The position numbers were made by a program, and so were the translations under genes. The notes below the pieces were generated by a model, which worked only from the letters and a program-made list of their open reading frames with translations, made no database searches and had not been told where the DNA came from. A stretch of 64,000 bases of DNA, from positions 24,540,558 to 24,604,557 of the forward strand of contig NC_030388.2 of the NCBI RefSeq assembly GCF_001625215.2. Direction: 5' to 3'. This stretch comes from Daucus carota subsp. sativus (taxonomy: Eukaryota > Streptophyta > Magnoliopsida > Apiales > Apiaceae). This document shows, in pieces, positions 25,413 to 36,705 of this stretch; positions within the stretch are counted from its first letter, which is position 1; each line of letters starts with the position of its first letter.

Positions 25413-26180
25413 GCTGGAACCCAGCATCAATTCTACTACACTTTGTGGTTCATACTATCTCCCCAAAAACAAATACCAGATCATCCCAACTTTCACAGCG
25501 TATGGAACACGGACCTGATGTATAGTCTAAACATTCCGATGTTATTCATTTCAACCAATCACAACACAAGACATTAACAATGAACTCAAACATTATTTCT
25601 CTAAATTCTTAGTCCATGTACCCAGGATAACTGCCTTGATTTTCCTCATGAGTCAGCGCCGCCTACACGTGGTCGAACAACTAGTAAATAATATTAAGCA
25701 GAATCAGCTAAAATAAGACACGTTTGTTTAAATTAATTGGTGAAAACGAATGTTAATGAAGTTTAAGGAACAAGGTAACAACTCCTCATTTGGAACATAT
25801 AGAAAAATTACATCAGCTAAAGCAACTCATCTCAAGCCTGACCATTACTTTGTCCTCTGGGAACTTGATTAATACCCAATTGTTACTAATTATATCAAAT
25901 TAACACAACCAAAAACATGTTATATTGGATTCATTAGACTTTGACTGGTTTTGGCAATGTGTGTTAAAGACTAAGAATGATCCATAATCAAGTTTATTTT
26001 ACTAGCTACTTGCAGATTACGCGGTGGTTGTTTTGTTTGCTCCTCTTCTCCTGCACGTATATATATCAGGCCGGTCAAGTATCAATATAAACTAAAACAT
26101 AAGTACTATTCTTGGTATTAATCGATATAGCAAACGTGTTCTTAAATTAAAGTGATTGCATTCTTGGTTTTGTATTGCAG

Positions 26181-26852
26181 ATGGGTGGAAAGGTGAGTCC
26201 AGATGATGCAAAGGTGAGTGATGAACATAAAAAAGCGGAGAAAGAGAGGAGAGAAGCTCATATTAAAACACTGGATGATCTTGTTAACGTTAATTCACTT
26301 TTTACTTTAGCGGTGTTTGTGGGCTTGTCTCAGGCTTCACCAGGCGCTATCAGCCTGGAGAATCGTGAAGAGTGTAATGCTGGTCCTGGAGTAGCTAAAA
26401 TGCTGGTTCTGTACGAAGTTGTGGCCTTTGCTTGTTTCCTCTTATCAAGCCTTGTTGCAAAAGTGATAAAGCTACTGCTGGGCTTGGATAGTGATAGATT
26501 CAAGTTGGTTCAGGATAGATTTGATTTAAAGGACTTTTTGTTGATTTTGACCGCCAGTGCCTCTGTTAGTGGGATTATTTTGCTAACACTTTCGGTCATT
26601 AACATAGTCCAGATCCGAATAGGCTTGTATTCTTGTGGAAGTGCTGAAGCAAGGAGAGCTATATGGGGTCTTGGTACTATCGTTGCCATTGCTTTGGTGA
26701 TTTACGTGCTGGCTCTGATTGTAGCTATTTATGCCTCTATTACTACTGATGGTCAGTATTCAACTAGTTCAAAAACCAATTCTGATGAAAAAAGGGGTGA
26801 TCATCAGAAAGATGAAAGTTCTGGTGTAATCCAAGGCCGCTCAGCCGTTTGA
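26181..26852 (+). CDS. Plant-specific multi-pass membrane protein, 223 aa
   Basis: One open frame runs from ATG 26181. The sequence TATTGCAG directly before the ATG is a good splice acceptor, so a non-coding (or short coding) upstream exon is likely. The N-terminal 30 residues are charged. Then HIKTLDDLVNVNSLFTLAVF begins the first of about four hydrophobic segments (about 35-55, 75-97, 117-142, 164-190), with a Cys-containing loop (LENREECNAGPGVAK). The C terminus is hydrophilic (Ser, Asp, Lys). The layout matches a family of plant four-span membrane proteins of unknown function that I remember only loosely. I assign no biochemical role. Confidence 0.75.
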   Translation: MGGKVSPDDAKVSDEHKKAEKERREAHIKTLDDLVNVNSLFTLAVFVGLSQASPGAISLENREECNAGPGVAKMLVLYEVVAFACFLLSSLVAKVIKLLLGLDSDRFKLVQDRFDLKDFLLILTASASVSGIILLTLSVINIVQIRIGLYSCGSAEARRAIWGLGTIVAIALVIYVLALIVAIYASITTDGQYSTSSKTNSDEKRGDHQKDESSGVIQGRSAV

Positions 26853-27572
26853 TTTTGTGCTCAGTGTCACGAAGAATAGAATTTACTGCTAGATTGAAGT
26901 TCAGTATTTGTTTGTAGTCTATATGGAATACAGCCAACTAAGGCGACGTTTGATTCATTATGTTAGCTACCCAATGTTGTGTGCAGTGATTGTTTCTTAA
27001 TACTAATTGCAGCAGAGAGTAAATTATTTGGAAGTGAGCTATATATTTTAGTAGTAATACTCTAGTATAAGTATGCATATCAACTATATTTCAATCAAGA
27101 TCATACTAAAACTAGGGTAAACTATAATCATTTGAGCTCAATAATTGAAATCATTGTTTTAACATTGCACTGGGAAAGAGAGGAAAGGAGATATCCTTAA
27201 GAATTACACCCTTCTCATGACAGCACAACACATTAAGCTGCAATACGCTTATGCTGTGCAGAGTCTTTCTTCATCCTTAACACCATATTCCTTCAGTGAG
27301 GTTGGTGCATGCATGTAAAGATAAAGTCGCAGATTGCAGCAGATAAAATATAGCAGTCTGCGAAATCCAGTGATCTCTCGGAGAAGATGCTTGTTCCCAG
27401 GTTCAGTACCTTTCACAGCAAGTAATTATAAAAAGATATTAATCGAGGGTCCGTTTTTATATTAGAAATATAAAAGATCGAAATTATAAATTACAGCTGT
27501 GCATGAAGACCCAAGATAATCTCTCTTCCAGCTGGCTGATTTCAGATAAGGTTAAAAAGACTCTCTGGCGCC
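26853..27572. other. Spacer and distal promoter of NAC copy A
   Basis: No gene seen. From about 27340 to the TATA box the sequence is conserved in order with the regions upstream of the other NAC copies, including a CTCTCGGAGAAGATGCTTG block and an AATCGAGGGTCCG block. These shared blocks are the likely promoter of the family. Confidence 0.6.
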
Positions 27573-27580
27573 TATAAATA
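27573..27580 (+). promoter_or_regulatory. TATA box of NAC copy A
   Basis: TATAAATA is preceded immediately by a conserved GGCGCC block, 123 bp before the ATG. The same arrangement occurs before copies B, C and D. Confidence 0.8.
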
Positions 27581-27695
27581 TAACCAATCTTCTGTTAAAT
27601 TCACTAGCTACTTTCTACGCAAGTTTTACCACGCTCATACATTAATTAACCTAGTCTCCTCTCAAGTCTTAAGGTTTCAGGATCAGAAATTAGTT

Positions 27696-29108
27696 ATGGC
27701 CTTAAAGCTTCCCGTAGGCTATAAATTTTGCCCAAGTGACAAAGAGTTGTTGGAGGACTACTTGAAACGCAAGATTCAGGGGACACTTTCTTGGGATGTG
27801 ATCCAGGAGAAGGAGATTTACGGTCCCAACGCCAATCCATGGGAGATTTTCAGTGACTCTTCGACTCAGTGGATAACCTTTGGTAAACAAAAATCTGTTT
27901 ATGTCTTTACTCGTTTGACAAAGATGGCAGATAAGGAATCATCTGGTGAGGGGAGTGAAGGACACTATGTGAGGACAGCAGGTTGTGGCACGTGGCATGT
28001 TGAAACGGGTCGTAAGGCCGTCATGGATGGTGATAATAATCCTATTGGGGAGAAGAGGATGTTGGTTTTTCAGATTAGTGATACTAATGGATTGAAGAAT
28101 GGAGTTCAGTATTATTGGAACATGCATGAGTATCTCTTGAAGGGGATTGAGGATTATGTGGTTTGTCGTATCACTCTTGATATGATGAAAACTGTCAAGG
28201 TTTGCCCCAAAGATGTTTCTGGAAGACGTGGCAGCACCAAGTCTAAAGCAAAGAAGAAATCTGCTACTACTTCTAATAGTAATCAGAGGGAAAAGGCGGT
28301 GTTGGTTAATAGTTTCTGCGATCCAAGAAAGGAGGTGGCCTCTAATATTGATGATTCTAGTACGTGTGGATTCAGTTATGAGAATCAGAGATGTATTGAA
28401 GAGAGGATTGAGATGGTCTATCAGAATCTGTTGGCCTCGACGAATACCCTTTGTCTCGATGGTTCTGACCAAAGATCAATCCCTAATGAAGGCATGCCAC
28501 AATATGATGATGCAAGGGGCAGGTCTTGTGTTGAAAAACCAGAGGGTCAGGGGCTGAATATACTTAATGATGATCAGGGACTCAACAATGAAGAAGCTGC
28601 CCAACCAGTGATTATGGGTGAGGGTTTTCAAAACATGGGGACAGTATTATCAGATTTCAACGGTGGGTCTGAGGACGAAGTATATCTGGACTTGGAGGAT
28701 ATAAATATAATTGGTGATGATTTCTGGTCAGATGCTGCAGACAATGTGCCGATGATGGATCAGCCACTGCCCAACCATGATGTTCCTTTAAATTCAGAGA
28801 ATTTGCTTGATGCGGGCTCTTGGTCAGATTTATTGGAGGAATTGGGGCAAGACGACAACAATGTTGACAATGTGCCAATGATGGATCAGCCACTGCCCAA
28901 TAGTGATCTGTCTTTGAATTTTGTGGATTTGCTTGATGCGGGTTCTTGGTCAGATCTATTGGAGAAACTGGGGCAAGTGAACAACAATGTGCAGGAGCAA
29001 CCGCAGCAACAATGGCAACAGCCTACGCAGAACATGAGTTGCGGATTGGGGAAAAGGAAGTCATTTGAAGCCGAGGAAGCAGGACCTGCTAAAAAGACTT
29101 GCATGTGA
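27696..29108 (+). CDS. Divergent NAC-domain transcription factor, copy A (470 aa)
   Basis: A single intronless frame. Residues 5-165 align with the NAC fold: subdomain A LPVGYKFCPSDKELLEDYL, B EIYGPNANPWEIF, D-like RMLVFQISDTNGLKNG followed by YWNMHEYLL (141-148), and E VVCRI (155-159). The usual GYWKATG core of subdomain C is replaced by GTWHVETG (98-105), so DNA contact may differ from typical NACs. A basic Ser/Lys linker follows (177-190). The C-terminal half is acidic, with two 42-residue tandem repeats (349-390 and 391-432), each containing a LLDAGSWSDLLEEL-like acidic/hydrophobic patch typical of activation domains. A tail with KRK (453-455) and KK (466-467) resembles a bipartite NLS. 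Most NAC genes have introns within the domain. Their absence in every copy suggests an intronless founder. Confidence 0.85.
   Translation: MALKLPVGYKFCPSDKELLEDYLKRKIQGTLSWDVIQEKEIYGPNANPWEIFSDSSTQWITFGKQKSVYVFTRLTKMADKESSGEGSEGHYVRTAGCGTWHVETGRKAVMDGDNNPIGEKRMLVFQISDTNGLKNGVQYYWNMHEYLLKGIEDYVVCRITLDMMKTVKVCPKDVSGRRGSTKSKAKKKSATTSNSNQREKAVLVNSFCDPRKEVASNIDDSSTCGFSYENQRCIEERIEMVYQNLLASTNTLCLDGSDQRSIPNEGMPQYDDARGRSCVEKPEGQGLNILNDDQGLNNEEAAQPVIMGEGFQNMGTVLSDFNGGSEDEVYLDLEDINIIGDDFWSDAADNVPMMDQPLPNHDVPLNSENLLDAGSWSDLLEELGQDDNNVDNVPMMDQPLPNSDLSLNFVDLLDAGSWSDLLEKLGQVNNNVQEQPQQQWQQPTQNMSCGLGKRKSFEAEEAGPAKKTCM
28740..28991 (+). repeat. 126-bp tandem repeat encoding the acidic 42-aa unit (copy A)
   Basis: Two units (28740-28865 and 28866-28991) both start with codons for DNVPMMDQPLPN. 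The same two units are present in copies B, C and D, so the internal duplication predates expansion of the gene array. Confidence 0.9.
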
Positions 29109-29743
29109 CTTAGTTTTCATGTTCTGATTTTATTAATTTTTAGGCTTTCTTGTATAATGACGAAATTGGTTACTGCAGTTGTCTGTTTATTTACTTGGCC
29201 AATTCCAAGGGAATGGAACATTTTCTTCTTACAATCTAAAGTTCTTGCATATATACTGCTAAACTTTGTCAATGGATAATGTACTCAACTCTGCATCCGA
29301 TTTTCAGATTTATTTTCTTAGTTGCTTGAACAAATTCAGTGAATAAAACATTGTTGAAATCAATCTATAGCGTTTTAGTTCAATAGTTTTAATAAGTTGT
29401 ATTGCTCTGCGCTTGGATTATGTATTTGTTTTACTTGGTGATCTTGTATGTGAAGAAGCTTCAACTCATTTTAGGTCTCCGAGGCCGTCACACTCTTCAA
29501 CATTGTCAAGTGTTCTAATATGAGCCTGTTTACTTGTGCATTCTCCGGAACACATTTCCATCCATCTGCAATAAAAGACCAAGAATGTACTCACATTGAT
29601 TCTTATTTTCTAGACTTTTCTCCTTGAGTCCTTGGTCTTGCGTTGCATGTGTCAACTGTTACGCATGGGAATTCAGGGTTTATATTTCACTCATTTTACA
29701 ATAGAATCTGCGGAAAGAATTTCTGTTCATGTCTTGTGTTGTA

Positions 29744-29989
29744 CTCTCTCGTCTTGTCATATTTCTATTTTTGTTGGTCAAATTGATTAAGTTTTGACCA
29801 AAGATTATAAGTCCCTCGCTCATTATTTTAAAAAACAGAAAATTACATCTTAAAGTAGATTAAAAGTTATTTTCAGTGATATATTTTTTTTATTTTGTCA
29901 ATTGATAAAATATTAATAAATTCAGTCAAACTTTAGTCAATTTGACGGGCACAAAACCGAACGTGACAACTAAAAAGGGACGGAGAGAG
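29744..29989. mobile_element. Stowaway-like MITE
   Basis: CTCTCTCGTC at the left mirrors GGGACGGAGAGAG at the right, with TA at 29742-29743 and 29990-29991. Internal inverted similarity (TTGGTCAAATTGA / TCAATTTGACGGG) matches the MITE at 848-1104, so it belongs to the same family. It lies in the 3' flank of NAC copy A. Confidence 0.88.
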
Positions 29990-30479
29990 TAAGGCCTGCG
30001 TTCCCTGAGCTGAGAAACTTATGAGGGTTTGGTCTCTAATAAATGCAGTAATTAGATAGTATGAAATTTCAAAATTAGCCTGAGCTCAAATGGAAAAATA
30101 TATTAATTTTTAGAACAAAACAAGATGACAAACAAACAAAGGTTAAATGATATTCTCAATTATCTCTGATTAATATATTTTCGAAGAATAACTTTTGATA
30201 AGCTGCTACGTTGGAGTCCAGAATATTAGATATGAACATAATTTGTTATTGCAATATATTTCAAATTTCTATATATATTTCGAATAATAAATGTTTATGT
30301 CAAAATGTTGGTGAGATTATAATTATTTTTAAGATCCAAATACAAGATGTAGCAATCAACATTGGGAGTTTGGGACCATGCATCGCATATTCACAGTGTA
30401 TATCAAAACATCTCGAATTCGTGTGTTGCGTTTCACCACTGAAACAAGGTCTGCGCAAATCAAATTAATAAACAAATAA

Positions 30480-31438
30480 GAGTTTATTGCGTTTTGAATC
30501 CCAGTGGTTTTTGATCAAAATCACTTTATTACCAATACTTTCTATAATTGCACTATCCATCCTTTTATTATTTTTGACGCATCACTTTGCATCCTTCCTC
30601 TTAAAAGTTTGGGGTAGTTTGGACAATATTAAAAAATTAATTATAGATAGGCTTTTATTTAGTTTTTTTGACCTCTAAACGATATTTTTTGAAAATTCTT
30701 AAAGAATGAAAGTTGTAGAGAACGAAAAGATCCTTTTAAAACAATAAAATTCAAAATTATTGAATTTTTTTTGTAATTTTTTAATAGATTACAAAAAATA
30801 GAGATCTTGTAAAAATTCATAATAAATTCAATTAATTTCAGATTTCGATGATTTTGGATGATTCAGAAAACAATTTCAATTGGTTATAACTTTCGTTCAT
30901 GTTGTCTCCTCATATTATGTTTCGAAATATTTTCGACATAATAAAATGTATTTACAACTCATTTTTTTAGTTTAAAATTCAATTTTTCAAAAATATTTCG
31001 AATCATGATATGAGGACACAACATGAACGAAAGTTATAGACGATTGAAAGTGTTTTCCGAATCATCAAAAATCATCGAAATCCGAAATTAATTGAATTTA
31101 TTATGAATTTTTACAAAATCTCAAATTTTTATATTTAAAAAATTACAAAAAAGATTTCAATGATTTTGAATTTTATTGTTTTAAAAGGATCTTTTCGTTC
31201 TCTACAACTTTCATTTTTAAGAATTTTCAAAAAAAATATCGTTTAAAGGGTAAAAACATTAAATAAAGATCAATCTATGATTAATTTTTTAATATTGTCA
31301 AAACTACCCCTAAATTTTAAATGGAAAGGGTGCAAAGTGACGCGCCAAAAATAGTAAAGGGATGCATAGTGCAATTATAGAAAGTATTGCTAATAAAGTA
31401 ATTTTGACCAAATCAGTGGGTGCAAAACAAATAAACTC
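30480..31438. mobile_element. Foldback Mutator-like MITE, 959 bp
   Basis: Almost the whole element is a long inverted repeat: the left arm (GAGTTTATTGCGTTTTG, CTCTACAACTTTC-type blocks) returns in reverse order on the right. A perfect 9-bp target duplication AACAAATAA flanks it (30471-30479 and 31439-31447), typical of Mutator-like elements. The paralogous spacer near 36494-36520 shows the uninterrupted site (AATAAACAAATAATGAG), confirming the boundaries. There is no transposase frame. Confidence 0.93.
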
Positions 31439-31530
31439 AACAAATAATGAGTCGGGTGTGAAGCACCCTATCATGTTATTGTGACAAAAATTGGGGACAT
31501 GTGTTTGAGATATTTAGCATTGAAAGGTTA

Positions 31531-32192
31531 CTCCCTTCCGGGTTCATGTCACAGCGGGACGGGCATGCCAGATTGGGCATGCCCTAGGCATGCCTTTTGT
31601 CCATTTGGCATGCTTTTTTACTAATTTTTTTTATATATATAATAAAATTTATATAAATATTATATCTTATAAATATTGAAAATTTTAAATATAGTCCAAC
31701 TTCATAGTTAAATATTAGATAAACTACTAATATAAGTTAGTACTGTATTAAGTTCTGTTCTTAATATTTACTAACTTTTGTTATATTTGTAAGTGCACTT
31801 TAGTATCAATCCTGTAATGATGCAGCAGTTTTTGCTATATTTAATGGAAAATGGCATGCCATTTGGGCATGCCTTTTTATAAAATACATGCCTATAGGCA
31901 TGCCAGTGAGAACTGCCGTGACATGTACCCGGCGTCACCCTTCGGCTCTTTTACATGTCCATTTTGCATTTCGAGGAGTTAAATTGATCAATTTTTGATT
32001 AAACATTACAAATTATCTAATCATTATTTTTAAAATCTGAAAGTTGCATATTAAAATACACTAAATATACTTTCTATTGATATAATTTTTATTATTTTTC
32101 TCAATTATCTGATACATGTAAAGTTCAGTCAAAATAAAGTCAATTTGACTGGTCAAAAGTCAAAATGGACATGTAAAAGGGGACGGAGGGAG
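31531..32192. mobile_element. Stowaway-like MITE interrupted by another element
   Basis: The outer element runs from CTCCCTTCC (31531) to GGGACGGAGGGAG (ends 32192), flanked by TA at 31529-31530 and 32193-32194. Its inner arms (TTTTACATGTCCATTTTG / AATGGACATGTAAAAGG) pair well once the nested insert is removed. Confidence 0.8.
31538..31932. mobile_element. Nested element with CCGGGTNCATGTCAC ends and GGCATGCC repeats
   Basis: Inserted a few bases inside the Stowaway tip. The ends CCGGGTTCATGTCAC and GTGACATGTACCCGG are inverted repeats. The subterminal parts contain at least eight GCATGCC/GGCATGC palindromes. I could not place a target duplication, so the superfamily is undecided. Confidence 0.65.
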
Positions 32193-32699
32193 TATAAATA
32201 ATAGTATTATAATTATCTCGTGCATTTTATAATAAAATCAATATAAACAATGTGAATTTATGGAGCAGGCTTGTGTTCCATGAAGCTCTTGATCTCTCTG
32301 AAAAGCAATCAGCTAGAGCAAGAGTCCAACCAATATATGGAGGAACCAGCATAACACATTAAGCAGTAAGCACATACACTATTGCCGCCAAAACAAAGAC
32401 TAAGAAGTATACTCAGAGTAAGAACATAAAATATCTAGCAGAGAAAATATAGCAAATCTAGTCTCTCGGAGAGAGCTAGCTGATTGGAGGGTTCAGAGAA
32501 GATGCTTGTTCCCTGGATCCAGTACCTTTAGCAGCAAGTAATTATAAGAAGATATTGATCGAGGGTCCGTTTTTCATATTAGAAATATAAAAGATCGAAA
32601 TTATAAATTACACCTGCTGCATGAAGACCCAAGATATATAATCTCTCTTCCAGCTGGTTTAGATCAGATAAAGATAAGAAAGACTCCATCTCAGGCGCC

Positions 32700-32707
32700 T
32701 ATAAATA
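32700..32707 (+). promoter_or_regulatory. TATA box of NAC copy B
   Basis: TATAAATA follows GGCGCC, 129 bp before the ATG. Conserved blocks upstream (AGAAGATGCTTG, ATCGAGGGTCCG) match the other copies. Confidence 0.8.
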
Positions 32708-32828
32708 TACCAATCTTCTGTTAAATTCACTAGCTACTTTCTACCCAAGTTTTACCACGCTCATACATTAACCTATTAACCTAGTCTCCTCTTAATTCTT
32801 AAGGTTTCCTCAGCATCATAAATTAGTT

Positions 32829-34244
32829 ATGGCGTTGAAGCTTCCCCCAGGTTATAAATTTTGCCCAAGTGACAAACAGTTGTTGGAGGACTACTTGAAA
32901 CCCAAGATCCAGGGTACACTTTCTTGGGATGAGATCGAGGAGAAGGAGATTTACGGTCCCAACGCCAATCCATGGGAGATCTTCGATGACTCGTCCACTC
33001 AGTGGGTAGTCTCTGGTAAACAAAAATCTGTTTATGTCTTTACTCGTTTGACAAAGATGACCGATAAGGAATCATCTGGTGAGGGGAGTGAAGGACACTA
33101 TGTGAGGACAGCCGGTTGTGGTACGTGGCACGTTGAAACGGGTCGTAAGGCCATCATGGATGGTAATAATAATCCTATTGGGGAGAAGAGGATGTTGGTT
33201 TTTCAGATTAGTGATACTAATGGATTGAAGAATGGAGTTGAGTATTATTGGAACATGCATGAGTATCTTTTGAAGGGGATTGAGGATTATGTGGTTTGTC
33301 GGATCACTCTTGATATGATGAAAACTGTCAAGGTTTGCCCCAAAGATGTTTCTGGAAGACGTGGCAGCACCAAGTCTAAAGCAAAGAAGAAATCTGCTAC
33401 TACTTCTAATACTAAGGATGGGAGGGAAAAGGCGGTGTTGGTTGATAGTTTCTGCGATCCAAGAAAGGAGGTGGCCTCTAATATTGATGATTCTAGTACG
33501 TGTGGATTCAGTTATGAGAATCAGAGATGTGGTGAAGAGAGGATTGAGATGGTCAATCAGAACCTGTTGGCCTTGACGAATACCCTATGTCTCGATGGTT
33601 CTGACCACAGATCAATCCTTAATGAAGGTATGCCACAATATGATGATGCAAGGGGGACGTCTAGTGTTGAAAAACCAGAGGGTCAGGGGCTGAATGTACT
33701 TAATGATGATCAGGGACTCAACAATGAAGAAGCCGCCCAACCAGTGATTTGTATGGGTGAGGGTTTTCAAAACATGGGGACAGTATTATCAGATTTCAAC
33801 GGTGGGTCTGAGGACGAAGTATATCTGGACTTGGAGGATATAAATATAATTGGTGATGATTTCTGGTCAGATGCTGACAATGTGCCGATGATGGATCAGC
33901 CACTGCCCAACCGTGATGTTCCTTTAAATTTAGAGGATTTGCTTGATGCGGGCTCTTGGTCAGATTTATTGGAGGAACTGGGGCAAGACGACAACAATGT
34001 TGACAATGTGCCAATGATGGATCAGCCACTGCCCAATAGTGATCTGTCTTTGAATTTTGAGGATTTGCTTGATGCGGGTTCTTGGTCAGATCTATTGGAG
34101 AAACTGGGGCAAGTGAACAACAATGTGCAGGAGCGACAGCAGCAACAATGGCAACAGCCTACGCAGAACATTAGTTGCGGATTGGGGAAAAGGAAGTCAT
34201 TCGAAGCTGAAGAAGCAGGACCTGCTAAAAAGTCTTGCATCTGA
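32829..34244 (+). CDS. Divergent NAC-domain transcription factor, copy B (471 aa)
   Basis: Same architecture as copy A: NAC fold at 5-165 with GTWHVETG in place of the usual WKATG core, basic linker, twin 42-aa acidic repeats and a KRK..KK tail. Differences from A include SWDEIEEKEI and QWVVSGKQ in the NAC domain and a two-residue linker variation around residues 195-198 (NTKDG). The frame is intact, and TATA and leader are present. The 5' flank carries a foldback MULE and a Stowaway nest. From about codon 197 onward the copy is nearly identical to copy D. Confidence 0.85.
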   Translation: MALKLPPGYKFCPSDKQLLEDYLKPKIQGTLSWDEIEEKEIYGPNANPWEIFDDSSTQWVVSGKQKSVYVFTRLTKMTDKESSGEGSEGHYVRTAGCGTWHVETGRKAIMDGNNNPIGEKRMLVFQISDTNGLKNGVEYYWNMHEYLLKGIEDYVVCRITLDMMKTVKVCPKDVSGRRGSTKSKAKKKSATTSNTKDGREKAVLVDSFCDPRKEVASNIDDSSTCGFSYENQRCGEERIEMVNQNLLALTNTLCLDGSDHRSILNEGMPQYDDARGTSSVEKPEGQGLNVLNDDQGLNNEEAAQPVICMGEGFQNMGTVLSDFNGGSEDEVYLDLEDINIIGDDFWSDADNVPMMDQPLPNRDVPLNLEDLLDAGSWSDLLEELGQDDNNVDNVPMMDQPLPNSDLSLNFEDLLDAGSWSDLLEKLGQVNNNVQERQQQQWQQPTQNISCGLGKRKSFEAEEAGPAKKSCI

Positions 34245-35277
34245 TTTTGTTTTCATGTTCTGAGTTTATTTTTAGGCTTTCTTGTATAATGACGAAAGTG
34301 GTTACTGAAGTTGTCTGTTTATTTACTTGGCCAATTCCAAGGGAATGGAACATTTCTTATGACAATCTATAGTTCTTGCATGTATACTCCTAAACTTTGT
34401 CAATGGATAATGTACTCAATTCTGCATCCGATTTTCTGATTTATTTTCTTAGTTGCTTTGACAAATTCAGTGAATAACATTGTTAAAATCAATCAATAGC
34501 GCTTTAGGTCAATAGCATGAAGCTGTATTGCTCTGCAATTGGATTATATATTTATTGTACTTGGTGATTTTATATGTGAAGAAGCTTAGACTCATTTTAG
34601 CTATCCCAGGATCAGAATCACATTCTTCAACATTGTCTAGGCTATGAAGCCTGAGATAAGCCATGGAATAAGGGTAGAGTTATTAGTAAATTAAGATCAT
34701 CTAGTGTTTTAATATGAGCTTGTTTGTGCATTCTCTGGACTCACATATCCACCCATCTGAATAAAAGACCAAGAATGTGCTCGCATTAATTTAAGGATAC
34801 GATTGCTGGTATGTCGATAGTTCTACTTTTTTAGACTTTTACTTAATTTCGTACTTGGAGAGCCCTCATATTGTGAGTAACTATCGAATAATCTACAATG
34901 ACTAAAATAAATTTGTTGTTTTCTCCTTTGTCTTGCGTTGCATGTCATTTGTTACGCATGGGAATTCAGGGTTCGGGACTTATATATTTCACTCGTTTTA
35001 CATTAGAATCTTTTGTGTTCATGTCTTGTGTTGTATTAGTTAAAAGAAAAGAGTTAGAACATTTAGACTAAATTATCTATATATCGAGCATGCCTCTGTT
35101 TCGTAAGCTGAGAAACTTATGAGTTATGAGGGCTTGATCTGTCAAATGCAATCATTAGATACCGATCGTTTATGATTATCCTGGAGGCGATTCGACTTGT
35201 CTCGGCGAGTTGATTCATCTCGGCAGTGATGAGACAAGCCAACATGATGTGTCGAATTTAAGTTGAGACAGGCGGTA

Positions 35278-35999
35278 GGTGAGCATTCGGTCGGTTCGGT
35301 TCAAAACCGAACCGAACCGAAAAAACCGAAAACCGAAATATGCTTTTTTTCAAAACCGAACCGAACCGAATTATTTTTCTAAACCGAACCGAACAAACCG
35401 AAATATTTCGGTTCGGTTTCGGTTTCGGTTTCGGTTTCAAAAACCGAAATTTTCAAAAAAACCTGTGCTCTTAGCAAGTGTTATCCTTTGTTGCTCTGCC
35501 TAGATACTACCATTGCCAATTTAACTAGATTCATCATGCCTTTCAAAATTCGCCGTAATCCAGAAGCTTACTGATATGCAAGATTGGGTCAAAACACAAA
35601 ACAAATGCTCACAGTAGTTCCCCATTCATGAAACTAAGCAGGCTCGAGAACAATGTAAATGATTGAAATAATTGTTGCCTTGCTGCTGCTGCTGCTGCTG
35701 TTCGTGTGATGTATTGACGTGAGGTGAAGAGCTGCGACTTCAAAAGAGAACTAGCTGGATAGGACTGAGTACATGGTTTAGCTATATATAAAATATATTT
35801 TTTAAGATGTATTATAAATTTCGGTTTTTTCGGTTTAAACCGAAATATCATATCAAAAACCGAACCGAACCGAAATTATTTTCGGTTCAAACCGAAAAAC
35901 CGAACTAACCGAAATTTTGAAAAAAATGAAACCAAACCGAACCGAAATTATACGGTTCGGTTCGGTTTTTCGATTTTGGTTCGGTTTTGCTCACCCTTA
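35278..35999. mobile_element. MITE with AACCGAACCG-rich arms, present in one duplicate only
   Basis: The arms are built of ACCGAA/TTCGGT repeats. The tips read GGTGAGCA on the left and TGCTCACCCTTA on the right, as in hAT-type MITEs. The empty site in the paralogous spacer (GGCGGTACGAAG near 56350) defines the insertion. Only a 3-bp GTA is duplicated at its borders, not the 8 bp expected for hAT. The interior holds a short (CAG)n-type run. Confidence 0.85.
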
Positions 36000-36691
36000 G
36001 TACGAAGTGAGACGATACGCGAATTCTGATTCTAAATTTCGTGAACGCTTCGCCTATTCAAATGATCCGTGCCGAGTTAAACTTGTCTTGTAACAAGGAA
36101 AAAAAAATTGATAAGTTTTTAGATGAGACGAATCGAGCCGAGCTCATTCATCTGTTTGGCTAGCTCTACTTTTAATTTTAGGAACCGACTGTAATATTTT
36201 ATCTTTAAAAATTTTAACTGACAGTTTCAACTTTCAATCTTGTATGGTTCAGCATATTTTTTTAAGACAAGAACAACAAAAACACAATTACACAATTATC
36301 TTTAAAAAATGAATGATAAATTTTTAATATATTTTAATAGTTAAATTTTTTATATATATTTTAATATATCGTTGACACATTTGTGTTTTAGCAACATCTC
36401 AGTAAGGTATAAAATTTAATCAAGAGTATGCTAGTGGCTGTGATATATGATATTACTAGGCACAAATATATATATAATTTTTATTAAAAATCATCAATAA
36501 ACAAATAATGAGTTGGGTGTGAAGTCACTCTGTCATGTTATTTGGACAAAAGTTGGGAGGATCTTGTACTAAGTTTCCAGGATGATAATATGAAGCTCTT
36601 ATTTCTCTGAAAGTGAAAAGCATTCAGCTAGAGCAAGTCCAAACAATGTATGGACTATGGAGGAACCAGCATAACACATTAGCACATACAC

Positions 36692-36705
36692 TTTTCCCGC
36701 CAAAA
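36692..36705. promoter_or_regulatory. E2F-like site in the distal promoter of NAC copy C
   Basis: TTTTCCCGCCAAAA matches the E2F/DP consensus and is nearly palindromic. The same 14 bases occur at 57049-57062 and 58338-58351. Copy B has a weakened form (ATTGCCGCCAAAA). The Helitron now lies between this site and gene C. Confidence 0.4.

Noticed and set aside
27939-28472. 177-aa minus-strand frame inside NAC copy A (and the equivalent in copy C)
   Set aside because: A shadow of the NAC coding strand. It is truncated in copies B and D and has no family resemblance, while the plus frame has clear NAC motifs.
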